Origin: Candidatus Iainarchaeum sp.
GTDB taxonomy: Archaea > Iainarchaeota > Iainarchaeia > Iainarchaeales > VGJJ01
DNA: 64,000 bases
Assembly (NCBI GenBank): GCA_016699555.1
Contig: CP064981.1
Location: forward strand, 1-64,000
Direction: 5' to 3'
The notes beneath the pieces were generated by a model. It made no database searches, was not told the origin of the DNA, and saw only the letters and a list, made by a program, of their open reading frames with translations. A program made the position numbers and the translations under genes. Positions 44,208 through 52,989 of the stretch are shown piece by piece. The number at the start of each line of letters is the position of its first letter. Position 1 is the first letter of the stretch.

Positions 44208-45805
44208 ACGCCATCCAAACGCATAAAATGGTAGCAGGACGTCCATGGTGTATGGATGACAAAGAAATAGGCACGGTCATTTCCTCCCTCGAAGGACCTT
44301 CTCCCACGGAAGTGGATTTCGTCGTCACGCAAGGAAAGGTGCACCGCGGGCAGTTCGTGGAAATCCCGTATGCGGATGGGAAGATGATGTGTCTCGTGGA
44401 GAACGTCATCAAGACCAACAAATACTTCGAGCGCGCCGATAGCGTCAAGGAATTCGAGTCGCAAGGGACGAAACTCTTCGAACAGTTCCCCGTGCACGAG
44501 TGGGAATACTTGCTTGCGAAGACGAAACCGCTAGGATTGTTCGTGGAAGGAGAAAAACAAATACGCCGGCCCTCATTCCCACCCTCGCCCGGAAGCAAAG
44601 TGTTCAATGCGCATCCCGAGAACATTGTGCAATTCCTCGGACTGGATACCGAAAAAGGGATGCAACTCGGAAAGCTGGAATTCCATCCCGTGGAAGTGAA
44701 AGTGAATCTTTCAAAGCTATTGCAGAAACACCTCGCGATTTTGGCGATGAGCGGAAGCGGAAAATCCTATACGGTCTCTTGCCTCCTCGAAGAGCTCCTC
44801 AATCGCAAGGCCGAGCATGGGCGCGTGGGAATAGTGGCATTCGATGTGCACGGGGAATACACCAATTTTGCAGAACCCCCATCGGATGCAAAATATACTG
44901 ATTTCTCCACGCGCACTCGACTCATCCGCGCACGCGATTTGCGGATTGGCGTACCCAAAATATCCGCAACCCTATTCGGGAGCCTCATGCCCAATGCCTC
45001 TCCCGCACAGAAACGCGAACTCGGGAAGATCATCGAGGAGCTGCAGAAGAAGATGAAAGAAGGATATGGCGCCTACGATTTGAACGACATCCGTGCGGCG
45101 CTTCTCGCAGAGCTCAATGAAAAAGAAGGAAAGAATACGACCATCCAGACGCTCTTGGGATGGTTGTATGAATTAGAAGAGCTGCACCTCTTTGGCAAAG
45201 CCGATAATCCATCGCTATTGGACTTGGTGCAGCCCGGGATACTGACCGTGGTGGACCTCAACGATGTGCTGTCGCAGAAAAAAAAGCAAGTCATCGTCTC
45301 TTACTTGGCCAATCGCCTCTTCAATGAGCGACGCAGCAAGACGATCCCTCTAACGGTCATCGTGTTGGAAGAAGCCCACAATTTCATCCCCCAAAACACC
45401 CCCAAAGAGGGAAGCATGAGCAAGTATGTTTTCCGAACGATTGCGCGCGAGGGAAGAAAATTCGGCGTGAGCTTGTGCTTGATATCGCAGCGACCGGTGC
45501 AGTTGGATACTACTACACTCTCTCAGTGCAATACCCAATTGCTCTTGCGCATTACCAATCCCTATGACATCAAGCACATCGGAGAGAGCTCAGAAGGACT
45601 CTCGGGAGAAAGCGCATCCATGTTGAATTCCCTGCGCGTGGGAGAAGGAGTATTAGTGGGAGAAGCCGTGAACGCGCCCGTGTTCTTCAAAGTACGCGAA
45701 CGCAAATCACAACCCAGCAAGCACGAGGGAACGCTCGAGAAGGCGGGGATCGATTATGAAGTCAACGCGGCGAAGAACAGGAAAGAGACGGAAGACTTGC
45801 TGTAG
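44204..45805 (+). CDS. herA: HerA DNA translocase
   Basis: A 533-residue HerA/FtsK-like hexameric ATPase: an N-terminal HAS barrel (about 10-90), Walker A AMSGSGKS at about 182-189, Walker B VIVLEEAHNF, and the C-terminal arginine-finger region with GLSGESASMLNSLRVGE. It pumps DNA with NurA during end resection. Full length and intact. Overlaps the MazG-ASCH gene by 4 bp. Confidence 0.94.
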   Translation: MNAIQTHKMVAGRPWCMDDKEIGTVISSLEGPSPTEVDFVVTQGKVHRGQFVEIPYADGKMMCLVENVIKTNKYFERADSVKEFESQGTKLFEQFPVHEWEYLLAKTKPLGLFVEGEKQIRRPSFPPSPGSKVFNAHPENIVQFLGLDTEKGMQLGKLEFHPVEVKVNLSKLLQKHLAILAMSGSGKSYTVSCLLEELLNRKAEHGRVGIVAFDVHGEYTNFAEPPSDAKYTDFSTRTRLIRARDLRIGVPKISATLFGSLMPNASPAQKRELGKIIEELQKKMKEGYGAYDLNDIRAALLAELNEKEGKNTTIQTLLGWLYELEELHLFGKADNPSLLDLVQPGILTVVDLNDVLSQKKKQVIVSYLANRLFNERRSKTIPLTVIVLEEAHNFIPQNTPKEGSMSKYVFRTIAREGRKFGVSLCLISQRPVQLDTTTLSQCNTQLLLRITNPYDIKHIGESSEGLSGESASMLNSLRVGEGVLVGEAVNAPVFFKVRERKSQPSKHEGTLEKAGIDYEVNAAKNRKETEDLL

Positions 45806-45807
45806 TA

Positions 45808-46356
45808 TCATTTTTTCAAAAAATAATCCAAAATCAATTCCATCCCCGCTTTGCGTGTCTTTTCTTTCAGCGAGAAAATGGACTCGCTCGCTTCAAGGGC
45901 AAATCTCTTCTGCGCGATGACCTCTCCTGTGTCCATGCCTTCATCGATCACATGCAGCGTGGGACCGCTCTCAAGGGGTTTGGCCTGCAGGATATCACGA
46001 TAGACCTTTTCGGGCAAGCCCTTGAATTGGGGCAAGAGCGAGGGATGGAGATTCAGCACCTTGCGCGGGAACACATCCAAGACGCGATTGGAAAAAAGCA
46101 AATCGAATTCCCATGCGATCACCACATCCACGCGGTGGCCCATCCACTCCTCCAACAGGGCAAACTCAAACGCCTCGTGGGACGGGAAATCTTCTCTTCG
46201 GAGCATGCGCACCGGGAACTGATCCGAACGCATATGGCCGCGATTGCATATCACTTGGACCAATTCCACATCGGGAAGGGGATTGTTCCACCATTGCGCG
46301 AGCCAGAAACCCAGCTCGGGAGAAGAAGTGATGACGGCTACGCGGGTCTGGACCAT
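45808..46356 (-). CDS. Formyltransferase, PurN-like
   Basis: A 182-residue formyltransferase with the conserved Asn and His of the LNLHPSLLPQFKG loop and the catalytic Asp in VIDEGMDTGEV. This core is shared by PurN (GAR formyltransferase) and sugar or tRNA formyltransferases; no second domain is present. Without other purine genes in view the substrate is unclear. Converges with herA, 2 bp apart. Confidence 0.82.
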   Translation of the reverse strand: MVQTRVAVITSSPELGFWLAQWWNNPLPDVELVQVICNRGHMRSDQFPVRMLRREDFPSHEAFEFALLEEWMGHRVDVVIAWEFDLLFSNRVLDVFPRKVLNLHPSLLPQFKGLPEKVYRDILQAKPLESGPTLHVIDEGMDTGEVIAQKRFALEASESIFSLKEKTRKAGMELILDYFLKK

Positions 46357-46462
46357 AACTATTACTCATCCCCCAGAACTAAAACCCCATGGTTCCAACG
46401 CCCTAGCAATGGCGGTTTGGGGTTGGAATAGGGATAAGCTTGCACAAAACCGCGTGTAGTGC

Positions 46463-47752
46463 ATGCATCCCAATGCGTATAGTTTAGTTCATGCAGCGGC
46501 AGCCACCGATAAGCCTGCCATTCATGTGGTCTTCTCCACTCCCCTGAAGAAAGTGACGAAGCAGTACGCATTCTTCCCCTCACTCTACCTCCCCCGCACT
46601 TCCACTAATCTCTTCGAAACCATCCTCCAATCCTCCACATTCCCCAAGCACCAATGCATCACGCACGCACAAAGCCTGCAAATCATTGCACGCGATTTCT
46701 TAGAGCTCAAAAAAATCGCATTTTCTATTTTTGCTCAAACCAATTATCTCCCATTACTCGTTGAACCCGAAAGGCAATTCCTCCTCACGCAGAAGTGGAG
46801 GTATTTCCAGGCATTCGATGAACAATTCAAACCGCTCCCCTACTCTTTTACCGATGCACAACTCCCGGGATTCGTCGAGCCCATCTATGCCACGCTCAAA
46901 AGCCTGCACGTGCATAACCCCAAAATGCAAGCGGAATGGAATGAACGCATCACGTGCGCGCACGAGCTATTGCACCCCATCACGGAGAAGCTACTCACGC
47001 TCAATGAGAAAGTGGAAATGAGTTTGGATAACCAACTCTTCTCCAAGCAAATGCCTCTCCCCATCGAGACGGCAACGCCCATCGAAACCATCCAATGGAG
47101 CGTGGCACAGCGCGAAGAAGCCAAGCAGCGCATCATCACCACGCCCCTTGATGCGGAAGGGAAATGCAGCTGCTGCATCCCGCGCTCTTTCATGGAAGCG
47201 CATGTGCTGCCCCACAGCATGGTAAAGGCAACCACCACGCAGGACGGGCTCTATATCCACACGCAACACGCCCCCACCAGCCAGCAATTCCACGCCGCGC
47301 AACCCGGAAAAGAAAAAAGAGAGGCGCGCGCAAAAGAGTATGCGCTCAACCATTATCCTCTTGGACCGCTCGTGCGCAATCAAACCATTACGCTTCCCCT
47401 GCAAGAAGCCATCCAAGAGATGCGCACGGGAAATGTGAAGATCGCATTTTCCCCCGCCGAGGCCAAGTGGAAGTGCAGGAATGAGACGCCTTTTGCACTG
47501 CAAGCCGCCCAACAATCCATGCACCAACGCGCACAACTGCATGCCCAACAACAAAATGCATTGCTCCAACCCTACATGACGCAGTTCCAACTCTATTACA
47601 CCCAATTCGCCGCCCAAGACCCGCGCGTGCAGCTCCATGTGCAGGCCGAAAAGCTCTCCCAGCAGGTGCAGGAAAACATGCCCTGGCACCTCATCCGCGG
47701 AGACACCAAGTGGCGAAGCAAATCCCTCACGAATAGCCTCCTCATCGGATAG
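46463..47752 (+). CDS. Hypothetical protein, 429 residues
   Basis: A long, intact frame for a soluble protein rich in Gln, His and Leu. The N-terminal half is helical; a central CSCC (with His downstream) could bind a metal; the C-terminal 100 residues are Gln/His-rich helices. The consistent codon use and length say it is real, but I recognise no family. Confidence 0.6.
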   Translation: MHPNAYSLVHAAAATDKPAIHVVFSTPLKKVTKQYAFFPSLYLPRTSTNLFETILQSSTFPKHQCITHAQSLQIIARDFLELKKIAFSIFAQTNYLPLLVEPERQFLLTQKWRYFQAFDEQFKPLPYSFTDAQLPGFVEPIYATLKSLHVHNPKMQAEWNERITCAHELLHPITEKLLTLNEKVEMSLDNQLFSKQMPLPIETATPIETIQWSVAQREEAKQRIITTPLDAEGKCSCCIPRSFMEAHVLPHSMVKATTTQDGLYIHTQHAPTSQQFHAAQPGKEKREARAKEYALNHYPLGPLVRNQTITLPLQEAIQEMRTGNVKIAFSPAEAKWKCRNETPFALQAAQQSMHQRAQLHAQQQNALLQPYMTQFQLYYTQFAAQDPRVQLHVQAEKLSQQVQENMPWHLIRGDTKWRSKSLTNSLLIG

Positions 47753-47820
47753 GGATCCAACCCCCAATAGAACCCCATAAAACCCGCTTTTGGCCTGTTT
47801 GAGAGCCACCCAAGATTGCC

Positions 47821-47830
47821 TTTATATAGG
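47821..47830 (+). promoter_or_regulatory. Probable TATA box of the rpoK operon
   Basis: TTTATATAGG lies 52-61 bp upstream of the rpoK ATG, implying a leader of roughly 25-30 nt that includes a small TCCC/GGGA hairpin. Confidence 0.5.
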
Positions 47831-47881
47831 TTTCTTAGGAGTTTTTGGTTATTATCCCCCGAAAAGGGAGCCTGAACCACT

Positions 47882-48091
47882 ATGCAACTTGAACTCACAC
47901 GCTTCGAAAAGGCCCGCATCATCAGCGCACGCGCACTGCAATTGGCATACGGCGCTCCTGCATTGATCAAACCCGGGAAGATCATCTCTCCCTATGAGTT
48001 GGCCAAGCAAGAGTTTGAGGAAAAAGCAACACCATTATCAGTCATTCGCAGACTGCCAAATGGACAGAACATCCGCATTGAGGTGAATTAA
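47882..48091 (+). CDS. rpoK: RNA polymerase subunit K (Rpb6/omega)
   Basis: A 69-residue RpoK with the diagnostic LTRFEKARIISARALQLAYG start and GAPALI follow-up, and a C-terminal RRLPNGQNIRIEV. It stabilises the RNA polymerase core. S17e follows immediately (no gap), forming a two-gene unit. Confidence 0.93.
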   Translation: MQLELTRFEKARIISARALQLAYGAPALIKPGKIISPYELAKQEFEEKATPLSVIRRLPNGQNIRIEVN

Positions 48092-48355
48092 ATGGGTAAA
48101 GCCGTTCCAAAGGGAATCAAAACAAAAGCCGTCACGATTATGAACGAATTAGCCGAAGAAGTCTCGGACAATTTCGAAGCCAACAAGAAGACCATCAACT
48201 CGCTCCAACTCCCCATCGGAAAGTGGACCCGCAACGTGATGGCCGGATTCATGGCCCGCAAGATCAAGCAGAAAAAGCAAGCCGAAAAGCGCAAAGAAGA
48301 ATTACGCGCCAAAGCCATCGCAAGAAGCAATCCGACGCCGATGAAAACGGAATAG
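48092..48355 (+). CDS. rps17e: Ribosomal protein S17e-like
   Basis: An 87-residue basic protein. The segment DNFEANKKTINSLQL followed by WTRNVMAGFMARKIKQ matches the FxxNKK...LRNxIAGYxTR core of S17e. It has the expected length with a slightly extended basic tail, and starts right after the rpoK stop. Confidence 0.8.
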   Translation: MGKAVPKGIKTKAVTIMNELAEEVSDNFEANKKTINSLQLPIGKWTRNVMAGFMARKIKQKKQAEKRKEELRAKAIARSNPTPMKTE

Positions 48356-48516
48356 TTTCATCGCGTCCGCTCTCGTTCTAGAATAATTGCACCATTCGCA
48401 ATCACGCACACACTCACTCCAAGGACTATTCGGTTGTCAGCCCACCCATCTAACGGCGCTTCAATGATATGCACGCGCAGGCAGCGTTCGACAGGAGCAG
48501 GGCAAGAATCGAATGA

Positions 48517-50880
48517 CTATTCCACTCTCGTCCCATGATCGATCGTCTTGATCACGGGAATGGTCATCCCATCCTCATTCTTCTCGCGCTGCAAGAGATA
48601 GAGCGATCCCGTAGCGGATTTCTCTATTTCGGGATTGTGCGTGATCACGAAAATCTGATCCACCAATCCCGGCAAGCGCTCGCGGAGCATCTGCGAAAGC
48701 ATGCCCACGGACTTGGTGTCGAGATTGTGCGTGGGTTCATCTAAAATCATCCAACTCAGCTGGCGCGTCAACACGAAAGCGATGGCCATGCGCAAGGTCA
48801 GCGCAGCCGCGGAGCGTTCGCCTCCGGAAAGAGAAGACTCCACATCCACCCAATTCCCTAAACGCTCTTGCACGCGCAACACATAATCATTCTCATCCGC
48901 GACGAGCTGGGCATGGATGTAATCGCGATAGGGATAGACTTGAGGCCACAATTCCTGCAAGGCCAGATTCACCGCTTCCAATACCCACTCGCGCAATTGC
49001 TGTTGAGTGGAGATGAGTGCGTTTCCCCACACGCGCATGGCCTCCTCCACTTCCTTGGAGCGCTGCAACCGCGCCAGCATGCGCTCTTTTTCCTTCTGCA
49101 TGAGATCCATCCCCTGCAGGCGTGCGTGAAGGTCCTTCAGCGCCTGTTCGATGGCAATGAGTTCGCGCTCAAATGACTGCAATTGCGTGTGCATACGCGT
49201 ATGCTCTTGCGAAATGGCCACGACATCCGATTCCGAAATGGAAAACCACTCCATCTGCTTCTGGTTGGAGTCCAACTCCAACCCTATTTTCCCCAATTCC
49301 TGCACACGCAACGCATTCTGGAGGGCCAAATCGATGGCGTGCGATTCTTTTGAGACCGCATCGAGGTCGGCTTGCGAAATGGTATTTCCCATTGCAGTTA
49401 GAGCAGCTTTTGTAGTTATTGTTTCGTTTTTTGCGGTTTCTAACTCTTTTTCCACTCGCAACAACTCTGCACATTTTGATTTTAGCACGGCAATGGATTG
49501 TTGCTTGGATTGGTTTTCCTTTAATTCATTTTTGATTAATTGTAGTTCTTGCACCAGTGATTGTGTTTGCATTGAGAGGGATTGTTGTTCATTTTGAATG
49601 GCAGTGCGTTGTGCGTGTAATTGCAATAACAGTGATTGTTTATGCTCATTTGAAATCGTTTGTTTACATGTGGCACAAGAAGCATGCAAGCTGGCCAGAT
49701 TCTTTTCTTCTTCGTGCGAGTGTTTGAGTTTCTCTTGTAATGCGAATGACTTGGACTTTGATTCTTGGATCAGCGATTCTTTTTCCCCAATCTTTTGCTC
49801 GCAAGAGGATAACTGTCCAAGAATCTGCGTTTCAACAAATTCAACCTCCTCTATGGTGCGATTCTGAATACTCTGAAGAAGCTGGTGATGGTTTTTTTGG
49901 AGCAACTCTTCCTTCTGGATTGCCTTTTGAAGCCTTAATTCGGCCATTTGGTGCTGTTTCTGCTTTTCAATCAGACTACGATAACGTTCCAAAACAGCCT
50001 GTTTTTGGGACTGTAAATCCGCATGGGTTTTCCCTGCGAAAGAAGGATTTTCGCTCTCAAATTGAGCCACTTGGTCGCGATACAATTGCTGCTTAGCATG
50101 CAATTGTTGCTGCTTTTCTTTCAATAACTTCAATACCTTCCAATCATCTTCCATTTTCATTTTCTTTTTAGCTAACTCGACGAGTTCATCCGCCACGCGC
50201 ACTTTCTGGGATTGCAATTCCTTCAAGTGCAGCGATTGCTGCGCATGACGCGAGCGGAGCTCGTTCACATCGGTCTGCTGCAGCACCAGATCCAACTGCG
50301 CCAGCTGCGCCGCATCATTCTCTTGTTTGCGCTTGAATTGAAGCGCAACTTGATTGGCGTTGTTCCTGACGATCTCATACTTCTGCAGATCCAACAGCTC
50401 ATCGAATTTCTTCTTCCGCTCGCCGGGGTTGAGCTTGAGAAAATAATCGACTTGGTTCTGTTCCGAGTAAACGCCGCGCACGAACAATTCATATGAGACG
50501 CCTAATTCCTGCTCCACTCTTTCGGTCGTTTGCGTGGGTTTAGGGCCGGCGATGAGGGTTTCATCCGCATATAACCGGCCTTCATTGATCCCATTGCGTT
50601 TCAGAACACGCTCGACCTTGTACTTCTTTCCATTCTTGGAGAAACAAACCTCGATCTTGGCAATGTCAGCCGTTGAAGGCTTTCGCGTCAAGAGATCCTC
50701 CGAGGAGACGCGCGAGGACTTGAGCGCGGGAAAGGTCCCATAGAGGCCATAGCAGATACCGTCGAGCACCGAAGACTTGCCTGAACCGATGACCCCCACG
50801 AGGACATTGGTTCCCTTTCTAAAATTGAAAGTAGAGCGCTTATGCGTCTTCCAATTCTCTAAAACAAGCGAGTCGATCAT
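48517..50880 (-). CDS. rad50: Rad50 ATPase
   Basis: A 787-residue SMC-like ATPase of the Mre11-Rad50 complex. Walker A GVIGSGKSS (29-37); coiled-coil arms with the zinc hook CATC (402-405); C-terminal signature SLSGGERSAAAL and Walker B WMILDEPTHNLD. It tethers and processes DNA ends with Mre11. The coiled-coil region (about 49400-50160) is more AT-rich than the head-coding ends. No mre11 is adjacent. Confidence 0.95.
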   Translation of the reverse strand: MIDSLVLENWKTHKRSTFNFRKGTNVLVGVIGSGKSSVLDGICYGLYGTFPALKSSRVSSEDLLTRKPSTADIAKIEVCFSKNGKKYKVERVLKRNGINEGRLYADETLIAGPKPTQTTERVEQELGVSYELFVRGVYSEQNQVDYFLKLNPGERKKKFDELLDLQKYEIVRNNANQVALQFKRKQENDAAQLAQLDLVLQQTDVNELRSRHAQQSLHLKELQSQKVRVADELVELAKKKMKMEDDWKVLKLLKEKQQQLHAKQQLYRDQVAQFESENPSFAGKTHADLQSQKQAVLERYRSLIEKQKQHQMAELRLQKAIQKEELLQKNHHQLLQSIQNRTIEEVEFVETQILGQLSSCEQKIGEKESLIQESKSKSFALQEKLKHSHEEEKNLASLHASCATCKQTISNEHKQSLLLQLHAQRTAIQNEQQSLSMQTQSLVQELQLIKNELKENQSKQQSIAVLKSKCAELLRVEKELETAKNETITTKAALTAMGNTISQADLDAVSKESHAIDLALQNALRVQELGKIGLELDSNQKQMEWFSISESDVVAISQEHTRMHTQLQSFERELIAIEQALKDLHARLQGMDLMQKEKERMLARLQRSKEVEEAMRVWGNALISTQQQLREWVLEAVNLALQELWPQVYPYRDYIHAQLVADENDYVLRVQERLGNWVDVESSLSGGERSAAALTLRMAIAFVLTRQLSWMILDEPTHNLDTKSVGMLSQMLRERLPGLVDQIFVITHNPEIEKSATGSLYLLQREKNEDGMTIPVIKTIDHGTRVE

Positions 50881-50962
50881 GACATAGGACTATGCGGTCG
50901 ATGATGAATAAAAAACTAGAGAAAGGAGAATGCCAAAATAGAAACAAAAAATGATAATTTAT

Positions 50963-50986
50963 TGGGTTATTGATTACAATAACCCA
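50963..50986 (-). terminator. Hairpin terminator after aEF1-beta
   Basis: A perfect 10-bp stem (TGGGTTATTG / CAATAACCCA, loop ATTA) lies 29 bp beyond the aEF1-beta stop, followed on the minus strand by an A/T-rich tract ending in TTTTTT. A good candidate terminator. Confidence 0.6.
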
Positions 50987-51014
50987 TTCTCGGCGCGTCC
51001 GGTCGAAACACGGA

Positions 51015-51275
51015 CTACAACAACGTCATCCCTTCGACTTCAACGGAGTCAACGGATGGCATGGATTCGATTTCTTTTGTCAACGCGTCCAAGACACCAT
51101 CTACCTTTTCGGGGATAGTGTAAGCGACTTTCAATACGACGATTCCAAAACCAATCGGGGCTTCTTGGACGTCTCTGCATTCGCCGTTCTTGGCGGTGCG
51201 CAAGGCATTCTTGGTGGTTTCAAGGTCTTCCATGTCCTTGGGGTTGACTTTGTAAATGACGATGATTTTTCCCAT
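51015..51275 (-). CDS. Elongation factor 1-beta (aEF1-beta)
   Basis: An 86-residue archaeal EF-1beta: MGKIIVIYKVNPKDMEDLE, the central IGFGIVVLKVAYTIPE, and the final VDSVEVEGMTLL all match the C-terminal exchange-factor domain that reloads aEF1A with GTP. Full archaeal length. Co-transcribed with the zinc-ribbon gene upstream. Confidence 0.93.
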   Translation of the reverse strand: MGKIIVIYKVNPKDMEDLETTKNALRTAKNGECRDVQEAPIGFGIVVLKVAYTIPEKVDGVLDALTKEIESMPSVDSVEVEGMTLL

Positions 51276-51325
51276 GCTTTGCTCACCTACGATTGTTTTG
51301 GTTAATGAACGGACTAAAGATGAAG

Positions 51326-51484
51326 TTAAGGACCCATGAACTGGCAGTCAGGGCACTTATAGGAGCGGGCAGTGGTTCGGCAGTGCATGCAGCGGACGAT
51401 CTTGTGCTTGCTACAATTGGGGCACTTGAACTCGATAAAGTCGGATCCGACTTGCATATTACAGGAGGTACAGGTTTTCACCAT
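51326..51484 (-). CDS. Small zinc-ribbon protein (HVO_2753/DUF1610-like)
   Basis: A 52-residue protein with four CxxC-type pairs: CTSCN, CPNCS, CMHCR and CPDCQ, a double zinc finger typical of a conserved archaeal family that almost always sits next to EF-1beta. The start was chosen at MVKTC (51484); a TTTATAAA box lies 40 bp upstream. A nucleic-acid-binding role is likely. Confidence 0.85.
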   Translation of the reverse strand: MVKTCTSCNMQVGSDFIEFKCPNCSKHKIVRCMHCRTTARSYKCPDCQFMGP

Positions 51485-51583
51485 TTCAGAACACCTTAGA
51501 TAACCAAAAACCCCTGGCAATCGTTTATAAAACGAAGCCCGAGGCTTCCGCGCATATGCCCCCACACAGGCCCAAAACACCCA

Positions 51584-51590
51584 TTTATAG
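51584..51590 (+). promoter_or_regulatory. TATA box of tRNA-Arg
   Basis: TTTATAG sits 33-39 bp before the first base of tRNA-Arg, allowing a short 5' leader that RNase P would remove. Confidence 0.5.
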
Positions 51591-51622
51591 GGTTATTTTG
51601 AGTGTTTTCTTCTAATGCCTAG

Positions 51623-51697
51623 GGCCCCGTAGCTTAGGCTGGATAGAGCGCCAGGCTTCGGACCTGGAGGTCGGGGGTTCAAATCCCTCCGGGGTCG
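51623..51697 (+). tRNA. tRNA-Arg (anticodon TCG), casposon target
   Basis: A 75-nt tRNA folds into a full cloverleaf: acceptor GGCCCCG/CGGGGTC (one G-T pair), D stem GCTT/GAGC, anticodon stem CCAGG/CCTGG with loop CTTCGGA (anticodon TCG, reading CGA), a 5-nt variable loop, and T stem GGGGG/CCCTC with TTCAAAT. The discriminator is G and no CCA is encoded. It is followed by CTTTTTTATT. The casposon insertion begins ten bases after the last base and leaves the gene intact. Confidence 0.93.
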
Positions 51698-51707
51698 CTT
51701 TTTTATT
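51694..51707 (+). repeat. Casposon target-site duplication, left copy
   Basis: GTCGCTTTTTTATT, 14 bp, starts with the last four bases of the tRNA (GTCG). It is identical to 62082-62095 on the other side of the element. A 14-bp duplication at a tRNA 3' end is characteristic of casposon integration. Confidence 0.95.
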
Positions 51708-51750
51708 GGGATATATACAGCTGCCGCGTTTGAGACTTTTACAACATAAT
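51708..51750 (+). repeat. Casposon left terminal inverted repeat
   Basis: A 43-bp repeat beginning GGGATATATACAG and ending ACAACATAAT; its inverted copy is at 62039-62081. The only difference is at 51740 (T here, C in the other). Homology stops sharply after 43 bp. Confidence 0.95.
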
Positions 51751-51777
51751 TATCAGATTAATAGGGCAGTAACATTG

Positions 51778-52983
51778 CTAAAGAGAATCTGTTGAATTAT
51801 TTTTGTTTGAGATTGAGTTTTCAATATTCCCTACTGGATTTATTTTATTGTAGTGGTTCCAATCATTTAGCTGTTGTATAATTCTTTCCGGAATTTTCAA
51901 GCCAAGTAGGCGATAAATTATATTTAGAATAAGACAATCAAGAAAATATTCAAATCGATTTATTGTGTAAAACGGCATTTTTTTACGTTTAACATTTTCA
52001 ATTATTATTTTTAGCAGTGGTTCTCCATGACTATAATTATTCCTAAGCTTATACGTCTCTTTAATTGTTTCATAAAATAGTTCCCATTTTAAATCAGTAT
52101 ATTTCCTAATGAAAACTTCAGCCTTTTTAGTAATTGTATCATCTTTAATAGTTGAAAGCAAATATTCAACATCTTCATCACTCAACTTAAATTCTTCTTT
52201 GTACTTCGTTTTTACATCAGTTCTAATTTTATTTTTGACATTTTCAAAATAGCTTTTATAATCACGCAGATGGGCGTTAATGATCATTTCAAATAAAGCC
52301 CATTGAAAAATAGCCGCGTCATGCGATTCCAAAAATTCTTTATTTCTATTAAACAAAAAATGAGTAAATAGCATTGAACTAATCCATGCAGAATTTTTTT
52401 GATATTTATTATCCCCAATTGCATCAACAAGATTTTCAATTTCTAGTCTTGTCAGCTCAAAATTTAATTTTTTATATCTCAACTTCCTGGATAAAGGGCT
52501 TTCTGTTAGATATCCTGTTTGAGTTCTCTCATCAGCAAATAAATACTTCTTCTTTGTGCCCCCTACTAGAAATTCAATTAGCTGCATTGATGACACTTCA
52601 TACATTTCAGCTATGGTTAGATAGAAATCAAGTTCATGATTAGGTGTATCTGCGTTAATTTTTCGATCGTTAATTAAATCGCCAAAGTTGTGGTTTGGTT
52701 CTTTGAAGTATTCTATTAATGGAATTTTAAAAATTAAAAAATACTTGTTGTTTAATTCATAAAATAAATCTTGGAATTCTGAAGGGTGACGCAAATCAAA
52801 GATACTTTTTGCATTGAAATATTTTTGTTCAGGAACAATTACTTTTTTGATCCCCAACTCGTTTTTACAATAGTTTTGAAAGCTTTCAACCTTAATTAAT
52901 TCAAAGAAACGCGTTTTTAGTTCAGGTATTTCATTTACTGAATCAAATTGAGCAATTACTTTCACGTCTTTTGCATTAGCCAT
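51778..52983 (-). CDS. HEPN-like protein (casposon cargo, toxin/defence candidate)
   Basis: A 401-residue protein of which the C-terminal half (about 205-375) is all-helical and holds Arg314-Asn-Asn-Tyr-Ser-His319, the Rx4H signature of HEPN ribonucleases. The N-terminal half is mixed and unrecognised; this architecture recalls Apea-type HEPN proteins. HEPN domains cut RNA in toxin-antitoxin and anti-phage systems. It ends 28 bp from the left repeat and is 6 bp downstream of the membrane protein gene, with which it probably forms a unit. Confidence 0.65.
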   Translation of the reverse strand: MANAKDVKVIAQFDSVNEIPELKTRFFELIKVESFQNYCKNELGIKKVIVPEQKYFNAKSIFDLRHPSEFQDLFYELNNKYFLIFKIPLIEYFKEPNHNFGDLINDRKINADTPNHELDFYLTIAEMYEVSSMQLIEFLVGGTKKKYLFADERTQTGYLTESPLSRKLRYKKLNFELTRLEIENLVDAIGDNKYQKNSAWISSMLFTHFLFNRNKEFLESHDAAIFQWALFEMIINAHLRDYKSYFENVKNKIRTDVKTKYKEEFKLSDEDVEYLLSTIKDDTITKKAEVFIRKYTDLKWELFYETIKETYKLRNNYSHGEPLLKIIIENVKRKKMPFYTINRFEYFLDCLILNIIYRLLGLKIPERIIQQLNDWNHYNKINPVGNIENSISNKNNSTDSL

Positions 52984-52989
52984 AAATGG

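Noticed and set aside
48359..48516. In-frame extension of rad50 beyond its TAG (about 52 codons, TGA-ended)
   Set aside because: Rad50 already ends at a normal position; the extension has no upstream ATG and one example is not enough to claim readthrough.
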